Shown here one piece after another: positions 26,996 to 35,726 of a stretch of 64,000 bases of DNA (its first letter is position 1; each line of letters begins with the position of its first letter). The notes beneath the pieces are model-generated. The model ran no database searches, was not told the DNA's origin, and was given only the letters and a program-made list of their open reading frames with translations. Source of the stretch: Alphaproteobacteria bacterium (GTDB lineage: Bacteria > Pseudomonadota > Alphaproteobacteria > Puniceispirillales > Puniceispirillaceae). Location: positions 62,001 to 126,000 of the forward strand of contig RFZL01000001.1 in assembly GCA_009920665.1 (NCBI GenBank), in the 5' to 3' direction. The translations under genes were made by a program, and so were the position numbers.

Positions 26996-28108
26996 TCAGC
27001 TGCCGCCAGGCTTGCGGTTGCGTACCGATTCCGGGCCAAGCGGGTGTTTGGCATGCGGATAGGGGTGATGATGGTGTCCGTGGTCGTGATCATGATCGTG
27101 CGAATGCTCATGGCCATGATGGTGATGATGGTGGTGATCCTGGTCGAGGCGGCAGGCCCCGGTGCAGAAATGATCACATAGCGGGCAATCCTCGACATTG
27201 CTTCCCGGCGCCGAGACACCCTGCCCCTCGACATGGTGATGATGGCTTTCCTGCGCGAGACCAACCTCGTCCTCGAAGCCCAGAACCTGCGCCCGGTATT
27301 TGCACAGCGCGCAGTTCATATTGTTGTCACCGTCAAGAATTTCGCGAACACGGTCGGCAAATGTGGCGATGACCTTGGGATGGTCGTTCAGATAGCCAGC
27401 CTTGACAAATTCGGTTCCGGGGTGCGCCGCCGCAACCTCGTCGGCAAAGCCGTAGATCCGGTCAATCAGAATCCCCGAAAACAGAAAATATGGGAACACC
27501 ACAACACGCTTGAAGCCAAGCTTTACGACATGTTCAAGACATGGCTGGACAAGCGGGAAGGTCACGCCTGAATAACCAACCTCGGCCCAGCCAAACCCCA
27601 TCCCTTCCCACAGCATCCGGGAAATCTTCGAGATATTCGAATTGGCATCAGGGTCGGAGGCACCGCGCCCGATCACGACAAGGCAGGTATCGGCCCGCTC
27701 AACCGGGCCATGTTTGGCATCGGCGGCGGCAATGGCCTCGGCAACGCGATCACCGGCCGCCTGCAGCATCTGCAGATCAATCGCCAGCTCGCGCCCGTAC
27801 TGGATGGTGATACCGTGCTCGGCAGCATAGGTGTTGAGAACCGACGGAATATCATTCTTCGCATGGCCGGCGGCAAACAGCATGCCCGGCACGGCAAGGA
27901 CGTGATTGACCCCCTGCTCGCGAAGTTTGTCGAGCCCGGTCTTGATGACCGGGGTGGCGAATTCCAGATAGCCATACTCGACCGGCCAGTCAGGGAACAG
28001 GGGCGCCAGTTTTTCCGCCAGGACGGCAAATTCGGTCACCGCCGATTTCGAACGCGAGCCGTGACCACAGATCATCACACCGAATTTCTTTGGGGCTGCA
28101 TCATGCAT
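26996..28108 (-). CDS. cbiX: Sirohydrochlorin cobaltochelatase, long CbiX with redox motif and poly-His tail
   Basis: About 370 residues. Two class II chelatase halves (about 8-130 and 140-275): MICGHGSRSKSAVTEF, VPGMLFAAGHAKNDIP and the second GRGASDPDANSNISK, FPYFLFSGILIDRI. Near residue 290 MNCALCKYR matches the MxCxxC motif of the long CbiX proteins known to bind an Fe-S centre. A second cluster of cysteines (DCPLCDHFCTGACR) follows, then a tail with runs of His and alternating His-Asp that suits Co2+ storage or delivery. It inserts cobalt at the sirohydrochlorin stage (early route). Start chosen at ATG 28108 inside the end of the preceding gene; the track start is 78 bp too early. Confidence 0.92.
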   Translation of the reverse strand: MHDAAPKKFGVMICGHGSRSKSAVTEFAVLAEKLAPLFPDWPVEYGYLEFATPVIKTGLDKLREQGVNHVLAVPGMLFAAGHAKNDIPSVLNTYAAEHGITIQYGRELAIDLQMLQAAGDRVAEAIAAADAKHGPVERADTCLVVIGRGASDPDANSNISKISRMLWEGMGFGWAEVGYSGVTFPLVQPCLEHVVKLGFKRVVVFPYFLFSGILIDRIYGFADEVAAAHPGTEFVKAGYLNDHPKVIATFADRVREILDGDNNMNCALCKYRAQVLGFEDEVGLAQESHHHHVEGQGVSAPGSNVEDCPLCDHFCTGACRLDQDHHHHHHHGHEHSHDHDHDHGHHHHPYPHAKHPLGPESVRNRKPGGS

Positions 28109-28376
28109 CGGCCGGCTCCCCGTCGCGATCGCCATCAGCCCCACCGGCCGGATCGGCAGCCTCCTCGTCACGGTCAGCCTCATCACGGCCTTTCACCACC
28201 AGCGCGGCCGCCATGACGGCCGCCACCGCACCGAGCGCCAGACCGGCAAGATGACCGTGCCCCGCCAGCTCGCCAAGATGGCCCCAATGCGCCAGTGCAC
28301 TTGGTACAGCAGCGAACAACATGGTTGTGGCAGCCAGGGCGCTGGCCGCAATCGCACGAATTTCCGGGAATTTCAT
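28101..28376 (-). CDS. Small exported/membrane protein, His-rich, DUF6732-like
   Basis: 91 residues. A signal-peptide-like N-terminus (FPEIRAIAASALAATTMLFAAVPSALA, cut likely at ALA-HW) is followed by a histidine-bearing segment HWGHLGELAGHGHLAGLA, a second hydrophobic stretch and an acidic tail. The pattern resembles short proteins (I believe DUF6732) found beside cbiX in Rhodobacterales B12 loci. First gene of the minus-strand operon, with TGAGGTG upstream, and overlapping cbiX by 8 bp. The four histidines and the context suggest divalent metal handling at the membrane, but this is inference. Confidence 0.7.
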   Translation of the reverse strand: MKFPEIRAIAASALAATTMLFAAVPSALAHWGHLGELAGHGHLAGLALGAVAAVMAAALVVKGRDEADRDEEAADPAGGADGDRDGEPADA

Positions 28377-28423
28377 CGTTTCACCTCAAGGTCCGTCATA
28401 TCTTCGGAGGGGCGAAACGACAA

Positions 28424-28500
28424 GCGGATGAAGGACAGGTGTGACACACCCATCCGCCTTCGGGTCCGAGGCCCGGCGTTGGCGCCCTGTCTGGGTCCGC
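28424..28500. promoter_or_regulatory. Inverted-repeat-rich element in the divergent cbiX-operon / cbiB promoter region
   Basis: GCGGATG (28424-28430) pairs with CATCCGC (28451-28457), and inside it GGTGT pairs with ACACC around a 3-base loop, giving a bulged 12-bp stem. A second GC-rich palindromic stretch (CGGGTCCGAGGCCCGG) follows. It lies between two divergent cobalamin units (gap 28377-28603). It has no AGCCAGGAGACC B12 box, so it is not a classic cobalamin riboswitch. Operator, terminator-like hairpin or unknown leader RNA are all possible. Confidence 0.4.
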
Positions 28501-28603
28501 CGCACCGGGATCGCTTTCATCTTGTCGCCAAGTCCACCGACCTTGGAAAGATATTATCCCGCCACGGCAAAAACAATTGCACCAATGCGACCAAAGTTGA
28601 ATT

Positions 28604-29593
28604 ATGGCGCCGATGTTCGACCCCCTGCCGCTTCTGATGTTCAGCCTCTCGGCGCTTGCCTTCCGCGCCGCCATCCTGCTTGCCGCGCTGGCGCTCGACT
28701 GGCTGATCGGTGAGCCCGACATCCTGTGGCGGCACATCCCGCACCCGGTGGTGGTGATGGGGCGCGCCATTTCATGGTTCGACCGGCGCTGGAACAGCCG
28801 CCGCGGCCTGACCGGCCACCAGCGCCGAATGCGCGGCGGCATCGCCATCTTCGCGCTGGTGCTGGCGGTTGCCGGACTTGGTGTCGTGCTGTCATTCGGC
28901 GGCGCGTTGATCGCAGCGGTCATTCTGGCTGTGATGCTTGCGGCGCGATCACTGGATGAGCATATCCGCGCCGTCGCGGACGCCCTGGACGACGGGGTCG
29001 CGCCGGCGCGCCGCGCCGTCGGCATGATTGTCGGCCGTGACACAAGTGACCTTGGTGAGGCCGAAATCGCCCGCGCCGCCATCGAGACCGGCGCCGAGAA
29101 CCTGTCGGACGGGGTGATCGCACCGGCCCTTTGGTTTCTTGTCGCCGGATTGCCGGGGCTGTTCGTCTACAAGCTGGCCAATACGGCCGACAGCATGATT
29201 GGCTACCGCAACGCCCGCCATCTGGCCTTCGGCTGTTTCGCCGCCAGATTCGACGATGTGCTGAACATTGTGCCGGCACGGCTGACCGCACTGCTGATCT
29301 GTGTTGCTGCCGCGCTGCGGGGACGCGGTATCCCGGCATGTCGGAGCATGCTGGTGGATGGCCGTCACCATGCCTCGCCGAATGCCGGCTGGCCCGAAGC
29401 TGCGATGGCCGGGGCGCTCGATATCTGGCTTGCCGGACCGCGCCGCTATGGCAACCGGGTGCGGCAGGCCCGCAAGTTTCATGAGACCGGCGCCGAGGCG
29501 CAAGCAGCGGCGATCCTGCGCTCGTTGCGAATCCTGATCGCATCGCAGATTCTGTTTGCCATGCTGCTGCTGGCGCTGGCGTCCCTGGCCTAA
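28604..29593 (+). CDS. cbiB: Adenosylcobinamide-phosphate synthase (CbiB/CobD)
   Basis: 329-residue membrane enzyme that joins the aminopropanol (phosphate) arm to adenosylcobyric acid. Seen: [75 protein letters not shown] and [12 protein letters not shown], the standard landmarks. A second in-frame ATG at 28613 is possible. It is the only plus-strand cobalamin gene between cobB and the end of the cluster and overlaps cobQ tail to tail by 4 bp. Called CobD in the Pseudomonas scheme. Confidence 0.95.
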   Translation: MAPMFDPLPLLMFSLSALAFRAAILLAALALDWLIGEPDILWRHIPHPVVVMGRAISWFDRRWNSRRGLTGHQRRMRGGIAIFALVLAVAGLGVVLSFGGALIAAVILAVMLAARSLDEHIRAVADALDDGVAPARRAVGMIVGRDTSDLGEAEIARAAIETGAENLSDGVIAPALWFLVAGLPGLFVYKLANTADSMIGYRNARHLAFGCFAARFDDVLNIVPARLTALLICVAAALRGRGIPACRSMLVDGRHHASPNAGWPEAAMAGALDIWLAGPRRYGNRVRQARKFHETGAEAQAAAILRSLRILIASQILFAMLLLALASLA

Positions 29594-31074
29594 AGTCCCG
29601 CCATTTCGGCAAAGGCATCAAGATCCAGATTCGCCGCCATGTGGGCGGCAAGCTCATCGAGAACCGCATCGACCCGCCCGGCAAAATCAACCGCGCCAAA
29701 ACGCCCTGTTCGTCCACGTCGTGCCGCCAGCTGGTCAAGGAAAGCGCGCCGGAACCCGTCATCGGCGAAAATACCATGGACATAGGTACCGATCACCAGC
29801 CCATCATCCGACATCGCGCCGTCCGGGCGGCCATCGATATCCAGAAGCGGCCTCACGCAATCGGCACCATTGGTGCGTCCCATGTGGATTTCGTAACCGG
29901 TCACCGTGGCATCGAAGATCGGCGCGACTGCTGTCACCCGGACCAGCGTCTTGTCGGTTGCCAGCACCGTATCCACCGCAAGATGGCCAAGGCCGGTTGT
30001 GGCGCCTGCCGGCCCCTCGACCCCCTGCGGATCATCGATTGTCTGGCCAAGCATCTGGTACCCGCCGCACAATCCCATCACCATGCCGCCGCGCCGCAGA
30101 TGCGCCGCGATATCAATGTCCCAGCCCTGCGCACGAAGAAAGTCGAGATCGGCGATGGTTGATTTCGATCCCGGCAACAGTACCATGTCGCAGTCTCCGG
30201 GAAACGCCTCCCCCGCCTCGACAAGCGTCAGGCGCACATCCGGCTCGCCCGCCAGCGGGTCGAGATCGTCGAAATTCGCAATCCGGCGCAGCACCGGCAC
30301 CGCGATATGGATGGGCGCGCCATCATCGGCATCACCTGCCTTGCCGGCAATGTCGAGAATGTCCTCGGCAGGCAGGAACCGGGCCGGGGCAAACCATGGC
30401 AGGATACCGAGGCCGGTCCAGCCGGTTGCCGATTCGATCATCCTCATGCCATCGGCAAAGAGCGAGGTGTCGCCGCGAAACTTGTTGATCAGGAAACCGC
30501 GGATCAGTGCCCGGTCCGCCGGATCAAGCACCGCGCCGGTGCCGACAAGGCTGGCGATGACGCCCCCGCGGTCGATATCGCCGGCGATCACCACCGGAAT
30601 GTCGACGGCAGCGGCAAACCCCATATTGGCGATGTCACCGGCGCGAAGATTGACCTCCGCCGGGCTTCCCGCCCCCTCGACAATCACCAGATCGGCCTTG
30701 CGCCCCACCGTCTCGAAACTGTCGAGGACACGCGGCAGCAACTCGGCCTTGTGAGTGCCATATTCACGCGCGCGCATGCTGCCGAAACGCTGTCCCTGGA
30801 CAATGACCTGCGAGCCGGTCTCGCTTTCGGGCTTCAGCAGCACCGGATTCATATGGACGCTTGTCGGGGTGCGGCAGGCCAGCGCCTGCATGGCCTGGGC
30901 ACGGCCAATCTCACCACCATCCAGCGTCACGGCGGCGTTGTTCGACATATTCTGCGGCTTGAACGGGCGCACCGACAGACCGGCATTGGCGAAATGACGG
31001 CACAGGCCGGCAACAAGCACCGATTTGCCGACATTCGAGCCGGCCCCCTGGATCATGATGCTGGGCGTCGTCAC
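29590..31074 (-). CDS. cobQ: Cobyric acid synthase
   Basis: 494 residues, amidates side chains b, d, e and g using glutamine and ATP. N-terminal ATPase domain: [20 protein letters not shown] and [14 protein letters not shown]-terminal glutaminase domain: [15 protein letters not shown], nucleophile cysteine in [11 protein letters not shown], and catalytic histidine in [14 protein letters not shown]. Last gene of the riboswitch-headed minus-strand operon hupE-cobW-cobN-cobO-cobQ, 11 bp after cobO. Equivalent to CbiP. Confidence 0.96.
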   Translation of the reverse strand: MTTPSIMIQGAGSNVGKSVLVAGLCRHFANAGLSVRPFKPQNMSNNAAVTLDGGEIGRAQAMQALACRTPTSVHMNPVLLKPESETGSQVIVQGQRFGSMRAREYGTHKAELLPRVLDSFETVGRKADLVIVEGAGSPAEVNLRAGDIANMGFAAAVDIPVVIAGDIDRGGVIASLVGTGAVLDPADRALIRGFLINKFRGDTSLFADGMRMIESATGWTGLGILPWFAPARFLPAEDILDIAGKAGDADDGAPIHIAVPVLRRIANFDDLDPLAGEPDVRLTLVEAGEAFPGDCDMVLLPGSKSTIADLDFLRAQGWDIDIAAHLRRGGMVMGLCGGYQMLGQTIDDPQGVEGPAGATTGLGHLAVDTVLATDKTLVRVTAVAPIFDATVTGYEIHMGRTNGADCVRPLLDIDGRPDGAMSDDGLVIGTYVHGIFADDGFRRAFLDQLAARRGRTGRFGAVDFAGRVDAVLDELAAHMAANLDLDAFAEMAGL

Positions 31075-31085
31075 GCCAGCCAGCC

Positions 31086-31649
31086 TCAGAACTCGACGCC
31101 GATCTGCGCCTTGATCCCCGACCTGAAGGGATGTTTGACAAGGCTCATCTCGGTCACGAGGTCGGCCGCCTCGATCAACCCTTCGGCAGCGTTCCGGCCG
31201 GTCAGCACGACATGCGTCATCTCGGGCTTCTCGTCCCGGAGAAAGGCCAGCACCTCGTCAAGATCGATATAACCATAGCGCAGCGCGATATTGATCTCGT
31301 CGAGAAGCACCATGTGATAGCGCGTGTCACGGATCATCTCCCTGGCCTTGTTCCAGGCCGCGCCGGCTGCGGCGATGTCGCGTTCACGGTCCTGTGTTTC
31401 CCAGGTGAAGCCCTCGCCCATCGTATGGAAATCGCAAAGATCGGCGAAATGACCGGTAATCAGGTTGCGCTCACCGGTATCCATGCCGCCCTTGATGAAC
31501 TGCACGACCCCGCAGGGAAGGCCAATGATCAGCCCCTTTTCCTCGGTTTTTGTCGCCATGATCTTGTCGCGTGCCTGCTTCTTGCGCGCCATCTTGGTAT
31601 TGTGGCGTTCGGAATCAGAGACAGGTTTGGCATCATTCGGGGCGGTCAT
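31086..31649 (-). CDS. cobO: CobO/BtuR-family corrinoid adenosyltransferase lacking the P-loop segment
   Basis: 187 residues. The family transfers adenosyl from ATP to cob(I)yrinic acid a,c-diamide. Most of the protein is canonical: [18 protein letters not shown]-terminus, [69 protein letters not shown] and the C-terminal [16 protein letters not shown]. But the Walker A stretch that should sit between EEKGLII and CGVVQF (family pattern HTGxGKGKS/T and the following helix) is absent: the DNA reads [15 protein letters not shown] in one uninterrupted frame. About 20-25 residues are therefore missing relative to the family. Loss of ATP binding and activity is expected. Overlaps cobN by ATGA. Confidence 0.9.
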   Translation of the reverse strand: MTAPNDAKPVSDSERHNTKMARKKQARDKIMATKTEEKGLIIGLPCGVVQFIKGGMDTGERNLITGHFADLCDFHTMGEGFTWETQDRERDIAAAGAAWNKAREMIRDTRYHMVLLDEINIALRYGYIDLDEVLAFLRDEKPEMTHVVLTGRNAAEGLIEAADLVTEMSLVKHPFRSGIKAQIGVEF

Positions 31650-34600
31650 GTCGGGGTCTCCTCGGTGCGGGCGCGAAGCCGTTCAAGATCAGACTGCACG
31701 CTGTTGCGACGTGGTGTCCATAGGCCGCGTTCAATCGCCTCGTCAAATCTGTCAAGCATGTCGTGATAGGCATCTTCATTCGCGGAAGACAGGAAATCCC
31801 GCACCTCTCCATCCTCGATATAGGCCTCATAGAGCGCGCTGAAATGATGTTCGGCTACCTGCCCTGTCGTGGCCGAGAAGGCAAACAGATAATCCACCGT
31901 CGCCGCCATTTCAAACGCCCCCTTGTAGCCATGGCGCATGGCCCCGGCGATCCATTTCGGATTGCTGGCGCGCCCCCGCACGACACGGCCTATTTCCTCG
32001 GACAGGGTACGGATCACCGGCCGTTCGGCAAGCGAATGGTCATTGTGATAGACCGGCACATCGCGGCCTGACAGATGCGAGACAGCCGCCGACAGGCCGC
32101 CGGCAAACTGGTAGTAATCATCGCTGTCGAGAATATCATGCTCGCGATTGTCCTGGTTATGCAGCACCGCATCGGAGGCGGTAAGCCTTGTTTCCAGCAC
32201 CTCGCGGGCGGCCACGCCCTCGCTGTTCTCGCCATAGGCATAGCCTGACCAGACAAGAAATGCCTCGGCAAAATCACCGCGATCCTGCCACAGCTTTTCA
32301 TCGATCAGCGCCTGCAATCCGGCCCCATAGGCCCCCGGCCTGGCGCTGAAGATGCGCAGCGTGCTCCGGCGGCTCGCACTGTCAGGGTCAAGACCCTCCG
32401 ATTGATAGCGCATCGCATCCCGCCGCGACGCCGCCGCCAGCGGATTCATATCGTCAGGCTCGTCAAGCGCCGCCACCGCGCGCACGGCGCGGTCGAACAG
32501 GGTCATCTGCGCCGGAAAGGCGTCGCGGAAAAATCCGGAACAGCGAAGGCAGACATCGACACGTGGCCGGTCGAGACTGTCCAGCGGGATGATCTCGAAC
32601 CCGGTCACACGCCGCGAGGCGGCATCCCAGCTTGGCCGCACCCCCATCAATGCCAGTGCCTGCGCCAGATCATCGCCGCCGGTGCGCATGTTCGAGGTGC
32701 CCCAGGCGGACAGCACCACAGCACGCGGCCAGTTGCCATGATCCATCAGATGCCGGTCGAGAAGCGCCTCGGCAGACGCCCATCCCAGCCGCCAGGCCAC
32801 CGGGGTTGGCAGGGCGCGGCTGTCGATCGAAAAGAAATTGCGTCCGGTCGGCAGAACCTCGGGCCGCCCTCTTGTCGGCGCACCCGACGCCCCGGACGGC
32901 ACAAACCGGCCATCAAGAGCGCGGATCATGGCGCCGGTCTCATACGGACCACAGGCGGCAAGGCGGGCGCTGATATCTGTCAGCGCATCATCGATGATGG
33001 TGGCGCTGGCCGGCCCCGGTGGCGTCTGCGATCCGGCCACCATGGCCAGCGCCATCGCATCGAGCCGTTCCACCGTATCGCCATGACTTCGCCAGCTCTT
33101 GTCCGACATCTCTTTCAGACAGGCTGGCCGTGGCCCCTCCCACGCAAGACCACGTTCCGTTGTCAGCGGGTCGAAGCTTTCAGCGTCGCCCAACCCCAGA
33201 TCGCGCGCCAGCGCCCTGATGAGCGAGCTGTTCGCCCCCTCGCCGTCACCGCGCGGTGTGCGCAGGATCTGCGCCAGAAGACCGTCGGCAAGACCGCGCT
33301 CCGGCGAGGTGCCATAGACATGCAATCCGTCACGGATCTGCAACTCCTTCAGGTCGCACAGGTAATTGTCGAGCTTCAGAAGCTGTTCGCCCGTCTCGTC
33401 CGATTCCTCAATGCCGCAATCCTGCGCGATGCCGGCCCGCATGGCCGTGCCGAGGATATCGCCAAGCAGCGCGTCGGACCGCGCCCGGTCCATGCCGGCG
33501 GCCTCGAAATATTCATCCATCTGCGCTTCCAGTTCGGCCATCACGCCATGGCTGTCAGCCTGGGTCATCGGCGGCGTCAGATGGTCGAGAATGACCGCCG
33601 CGGTGCGGCGTTTGGCCTGCGCCCCCTCACCCGGGTCATTGACGATGAAGGGGTAGAGATGTGGCACTGGCCCGAGAACGGCCTCGGGGAAACATGCCTC
33701 GCTGAGAGCCAGCGCCTTGCCAGGCAGCCATTCAAGGTTCCCGTGCTTGCCAAAATGCACCACAGCATGGATGCCGGCGATCTCGCGAAGCCAGATATAG
33801 AGCGCGAAATAATTGTGCGGTGGCACCAGATCGGGCGAATGATAGGTCGATTTCGGATCGATATTGTAGCCGCGCGCCGGCTGGATGCCGACAATCACAT
33901 GCCCATAGCGGCGCAGCGGCAGATGCAGCCTTTCGCCATCGCACATCGGGTCGGTGGAGGCCGCGCCCCAGCGCGCGGTGACCGCCTCGCGCACCGCGTC
34001 CGGCAGGGCGGCGAAATGCCGGGCATAATCGTCAAGTGACAGGCTGGCATCGCACGCGCGCCCCTGCCATCCGGCATTGGTCGGCCCCGCCTTCAACTGC
34101 GCGATCAACCCGGCGCTGTCATCGGGCTGCCCTTCGACGGTGTAACCGGCATCACCAAGCGCCAGCATGGCGGCAAAGACGCTTGCCGGCGTATCAAGCC
34201 CAACCCCATTCGCGATCCGGCCGTCACGGTTCGGGTAATTCGCCATGATCAACGCAATTTTGCGCTCACCGGCTGCCGCCTGGCGAAGCCGCGCCCAGTT
34301 CACCGCCAGCCGGGCCACAAACCGCGCACGTTCGGGAACAGCTTGATAGGCGGTGGTCATAGCATGGGTGACAGGATGGCGTTTCGGGGGCCGTTTGAAC
34401 CCGACGGCACGGGTCAGAACACGCCCGTCAAGTTCAGGCAGCGCCACATTCATCGCCAGGTCGCGCGGGGTCAGCCCGGCGCTGGAGCCCCGCCAGTCAT
34501 CCTCGAGGCTTGCCGACAGGACAAGCTGGAACACCGGCGCATCGACGGCGCCGAACGGTCCGGCCGACCGCATCTCCGGCATGCCGGCATCTCCGTGCGC

Positions 34601-35428
34601 CGGGTCGGACACGGCAAAGCTTGTCATGTTCAGGATGATATCGGCTTTCGCCTGCGCCAGCAGATCGGCGATGACAGCAGCCGAATCGCCATCCTTGAGG
34701 CTTGCCGAGAACAGCGGCAGCGGGTTCATCCCGGCCTCCCGGCACGCCTCGATCATCGTATCCACCGGCGCCAGGTCGTCGGCCTGCATCAGGGCCCGGT
34801 AAAAGACGATGGCGGCCACCGGCGCGCCGTCTTGCCAGTCCACCCGCAAAGTCGCCAGATCGGGCGTTCGATGCCCCGGCCAGTAAATGCCGGCGCGAAG
34901 CAAGGGTGCCGGCGGCGGCGCCATGTCGCCACCATCGCACAGATCCCGCAGCGCGGTCAGAAACGCAAAGGCATTGTCAGGGCCGCCGGCATCAAGATAG
35001 GCCGCCAGCGCGTGGCACCGGTCGGGCGACAGGCTGGACAGGTAATCCAGTTCGGGATCGGGCTTGCCATCACCGGCGAGGAAGACGACCTGCAGCGCGG
35101 ACCGGTCGGCAAGCGAGCGCAGCTGTTGCACGCCATAGGACCAGTAGCCGGTCCCGCCAAGAAGCCGCACGACGACAAGCTTTGCGCCGGCGACGGTGGC
35201 AGCAAGGTAATTATCGACCGAAAACGGATGCGTCAGGCTGAGATAGTTGGCGATCCTGACAGCCGGAGCATCCTCTTCATCGGCAAGCCGGGACGCGGCG
35301 GCTGACAGAAGGCTGACCTCGGTATCGGCAGAAGTCAGGAAAATGATATCGCCCGGCGGCTGGTCAAGATCGACCGCCTCGCCCGAATCATAGAGCGCGC
35401 CACCATCTTCAACTCTGGGAAGATGCAT
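31646..35428 (-). CDS. cobN: Cobaltochelatase large subunit CobN
   Basis: 1260 residues, full family length, related to magnesium chelatase ChlH. Seen: VKNMTSFAV-like segment ILNMTSFAVSDPAHGD, ALIMANYPNRDGRIANGVGLDTPAS, HVIVGIQPARGYNIDPKSTYHSPDLVPPHNYFALYIWLRE, VHFGKHGNLEWLPGKALALSE and the C-terminal NPKWIAGAMRHGYKGAFEMAATVDYLFAFSATTG. In the aerobic pathway CobN works with the AAA+ CobS and CobT to insert cobalt late; neither is in this window, whereas CbiX is. Whether both chelatases are used, or CobN pairs with magnesium-chelatase-type subunits elsewhere, is open. Its start overlaps the C-terminal CobW frame by 20 bp. Confidence 0.95.
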   Translation of the reverse strand: MHLPRVEDGGALYDSGEAVDLDQPPGDIIFLTSADTEVSLLSAAASRLADEEDAPAVRIANYLSLTHPFSVDNYLAATVAGAKLVVVRLLGGTGYWSYGVQQLRSLADRSALQVVFLAGDGKPDPELDYLSSLSPDRCHALAAYLDAGGPDNAFAFLTALRDLCDGGDMAPPPAPLLRAGIYWPGHRTPDLATLRVDWQDGAPVAAIVFYRALMQADDLAPVDTMIEACREAGMNPLPLFSASLKDGDSAAVIADLLAQAKADIILNMTSFAVSDPAHGDAGMPEMRSAGPFGAVDAPVFQLVLSASLEDDWRGSSAGLTPRDLAMNVALPELDGRVLTRAVGFKRPPKRHPVTHAMTTAYQAVPERARFVARLAVNWARLRQAAAGERKIALIMANYPNRDGRIANGVGLDTPASVFAAMLALGDAGYTVEGQPDDSAGLIAQLKAGPTNAGWQGRACDASLSLDDYARHFAALPDAVREAVTARWGAASTDPMCDGERLHLPLRRYGHVIVGIQPARGYNIDPKSTYHSPDLVPPHNYFALYIWLREIAGIHAVVHFGKHGNLEWLPGKALALSEACFPEAVLGPVPHLYPFIVNDPGEGAQAKRRTAAVILDHLTPPMTQADSHGVMAELEAQMDEYFEAAGMDRARSDALLGDILGTAMRAGIAQDCGIEESDETGEQLLKLDNYLCDLKELQIRDGLHVYGTSPERGLADGLLAQILRTPRGDGEGANSSLIRALARDLGLGDAESFDPLTTERGLAWEGPRPACLKEMSDKSWRSHGDTVERLDAMALAMVAGSQTPPGPASATIIDDALTDISARLAACGPYETGAMIRALDGRFVPSGASGAPTRGRPEVLPTGRNFFSIDSRALPTPVAWRLGWASAEALLDRHLMDHGNWPRAVVLSAWGTSNMRTGGDDLAQALALMGVRPSWDAASRRVTGFEIIPLDSLDRPRVDVCLRCSGFFRDAFPAQMTLFDRAVRAVAALDEPDDMNPLAAASRRDAMRYQSEGLDPDSASRRSTLRIFSARPGAYGAGLQALIDEKLWQDRGDFAEAFLVWSGYAYGENSEGVAAREVLETRLTASDAVLHNQDNREHDILDSDDYYQFAGGLSAAVSHLSGRDVPVYHNDHSLAERPVIRTLSEEIGRVVRGRASNPKWIAGAMRHGYKGAFEMAATVDYLFAFSATTGQVAEHHFSALYEAYIEDGEVRDFLSSANEDAYHDMLDRFDEAIERGLWTPRRNSVQSDLERLRARTEETPT

Positions 35429-35726
35429 CTTCGTCGATCAATGTGCCGCCAAGCCGCGCCGCGATTCCCGAAACATCAAGTCCGGCCATGCCGATGACGA
35501 CAAGCCTGCCGGCAACAATGTCACGGTCGCGGGCGAAATAGCCATCAACACGGCGGCCGACAGCCTGCACCACATAGGGCAAGGCCTTGCCGGCAACCGC
35601 AACCCGCCCCTTCGCCCGCAGGATTCCGAATTGCGATGCCAGTGCGGCGATGGTCTGCTGGAAGACCTCGACATTGTCGATCTCGCCAAGCGCGATGATG
35701 CGCATCATGATCATGATCATCATCAT
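35409..35726 (-). pseudogene. cobW: C-terminal part of CobW in a shifted reading frame
   Basis: In the frame offset from the main cobW ORF, the sequence ALGEIDNVEVFQQTIAALASQFGILRAKGRVAVAGKALPYVVQAVGRRVDGYF is the normal CobW C-terminal domain, ending 20 bp inside the cobN start. It is severed from the N-terminal GTPase part by a frame change in the His/Asp repeat between about 35690 and 35750. In-frame ATGs within the repeat (35726 to 35705) could in principle start a separate ~100-residue protein, but no ribosome site is evident. Sequencing error, real mutation or frameshifting are the alternatives. Confidence 0.8.

Noticed and set aside
26971-27264. 97-codon minus-strand ORF over the CbiX His tail
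   Set aside because: It is an alternative frame of the CAT/GAT repeat (MITTTDTIITPIRM) and not a separate gene.
32402-34039. 545-codon plus-strand ORF opposite cobN
   Set aside because: It is the mirror of the real cobN frame in GC-rich DNA; its translation has no family character and is rich in R, H and P.
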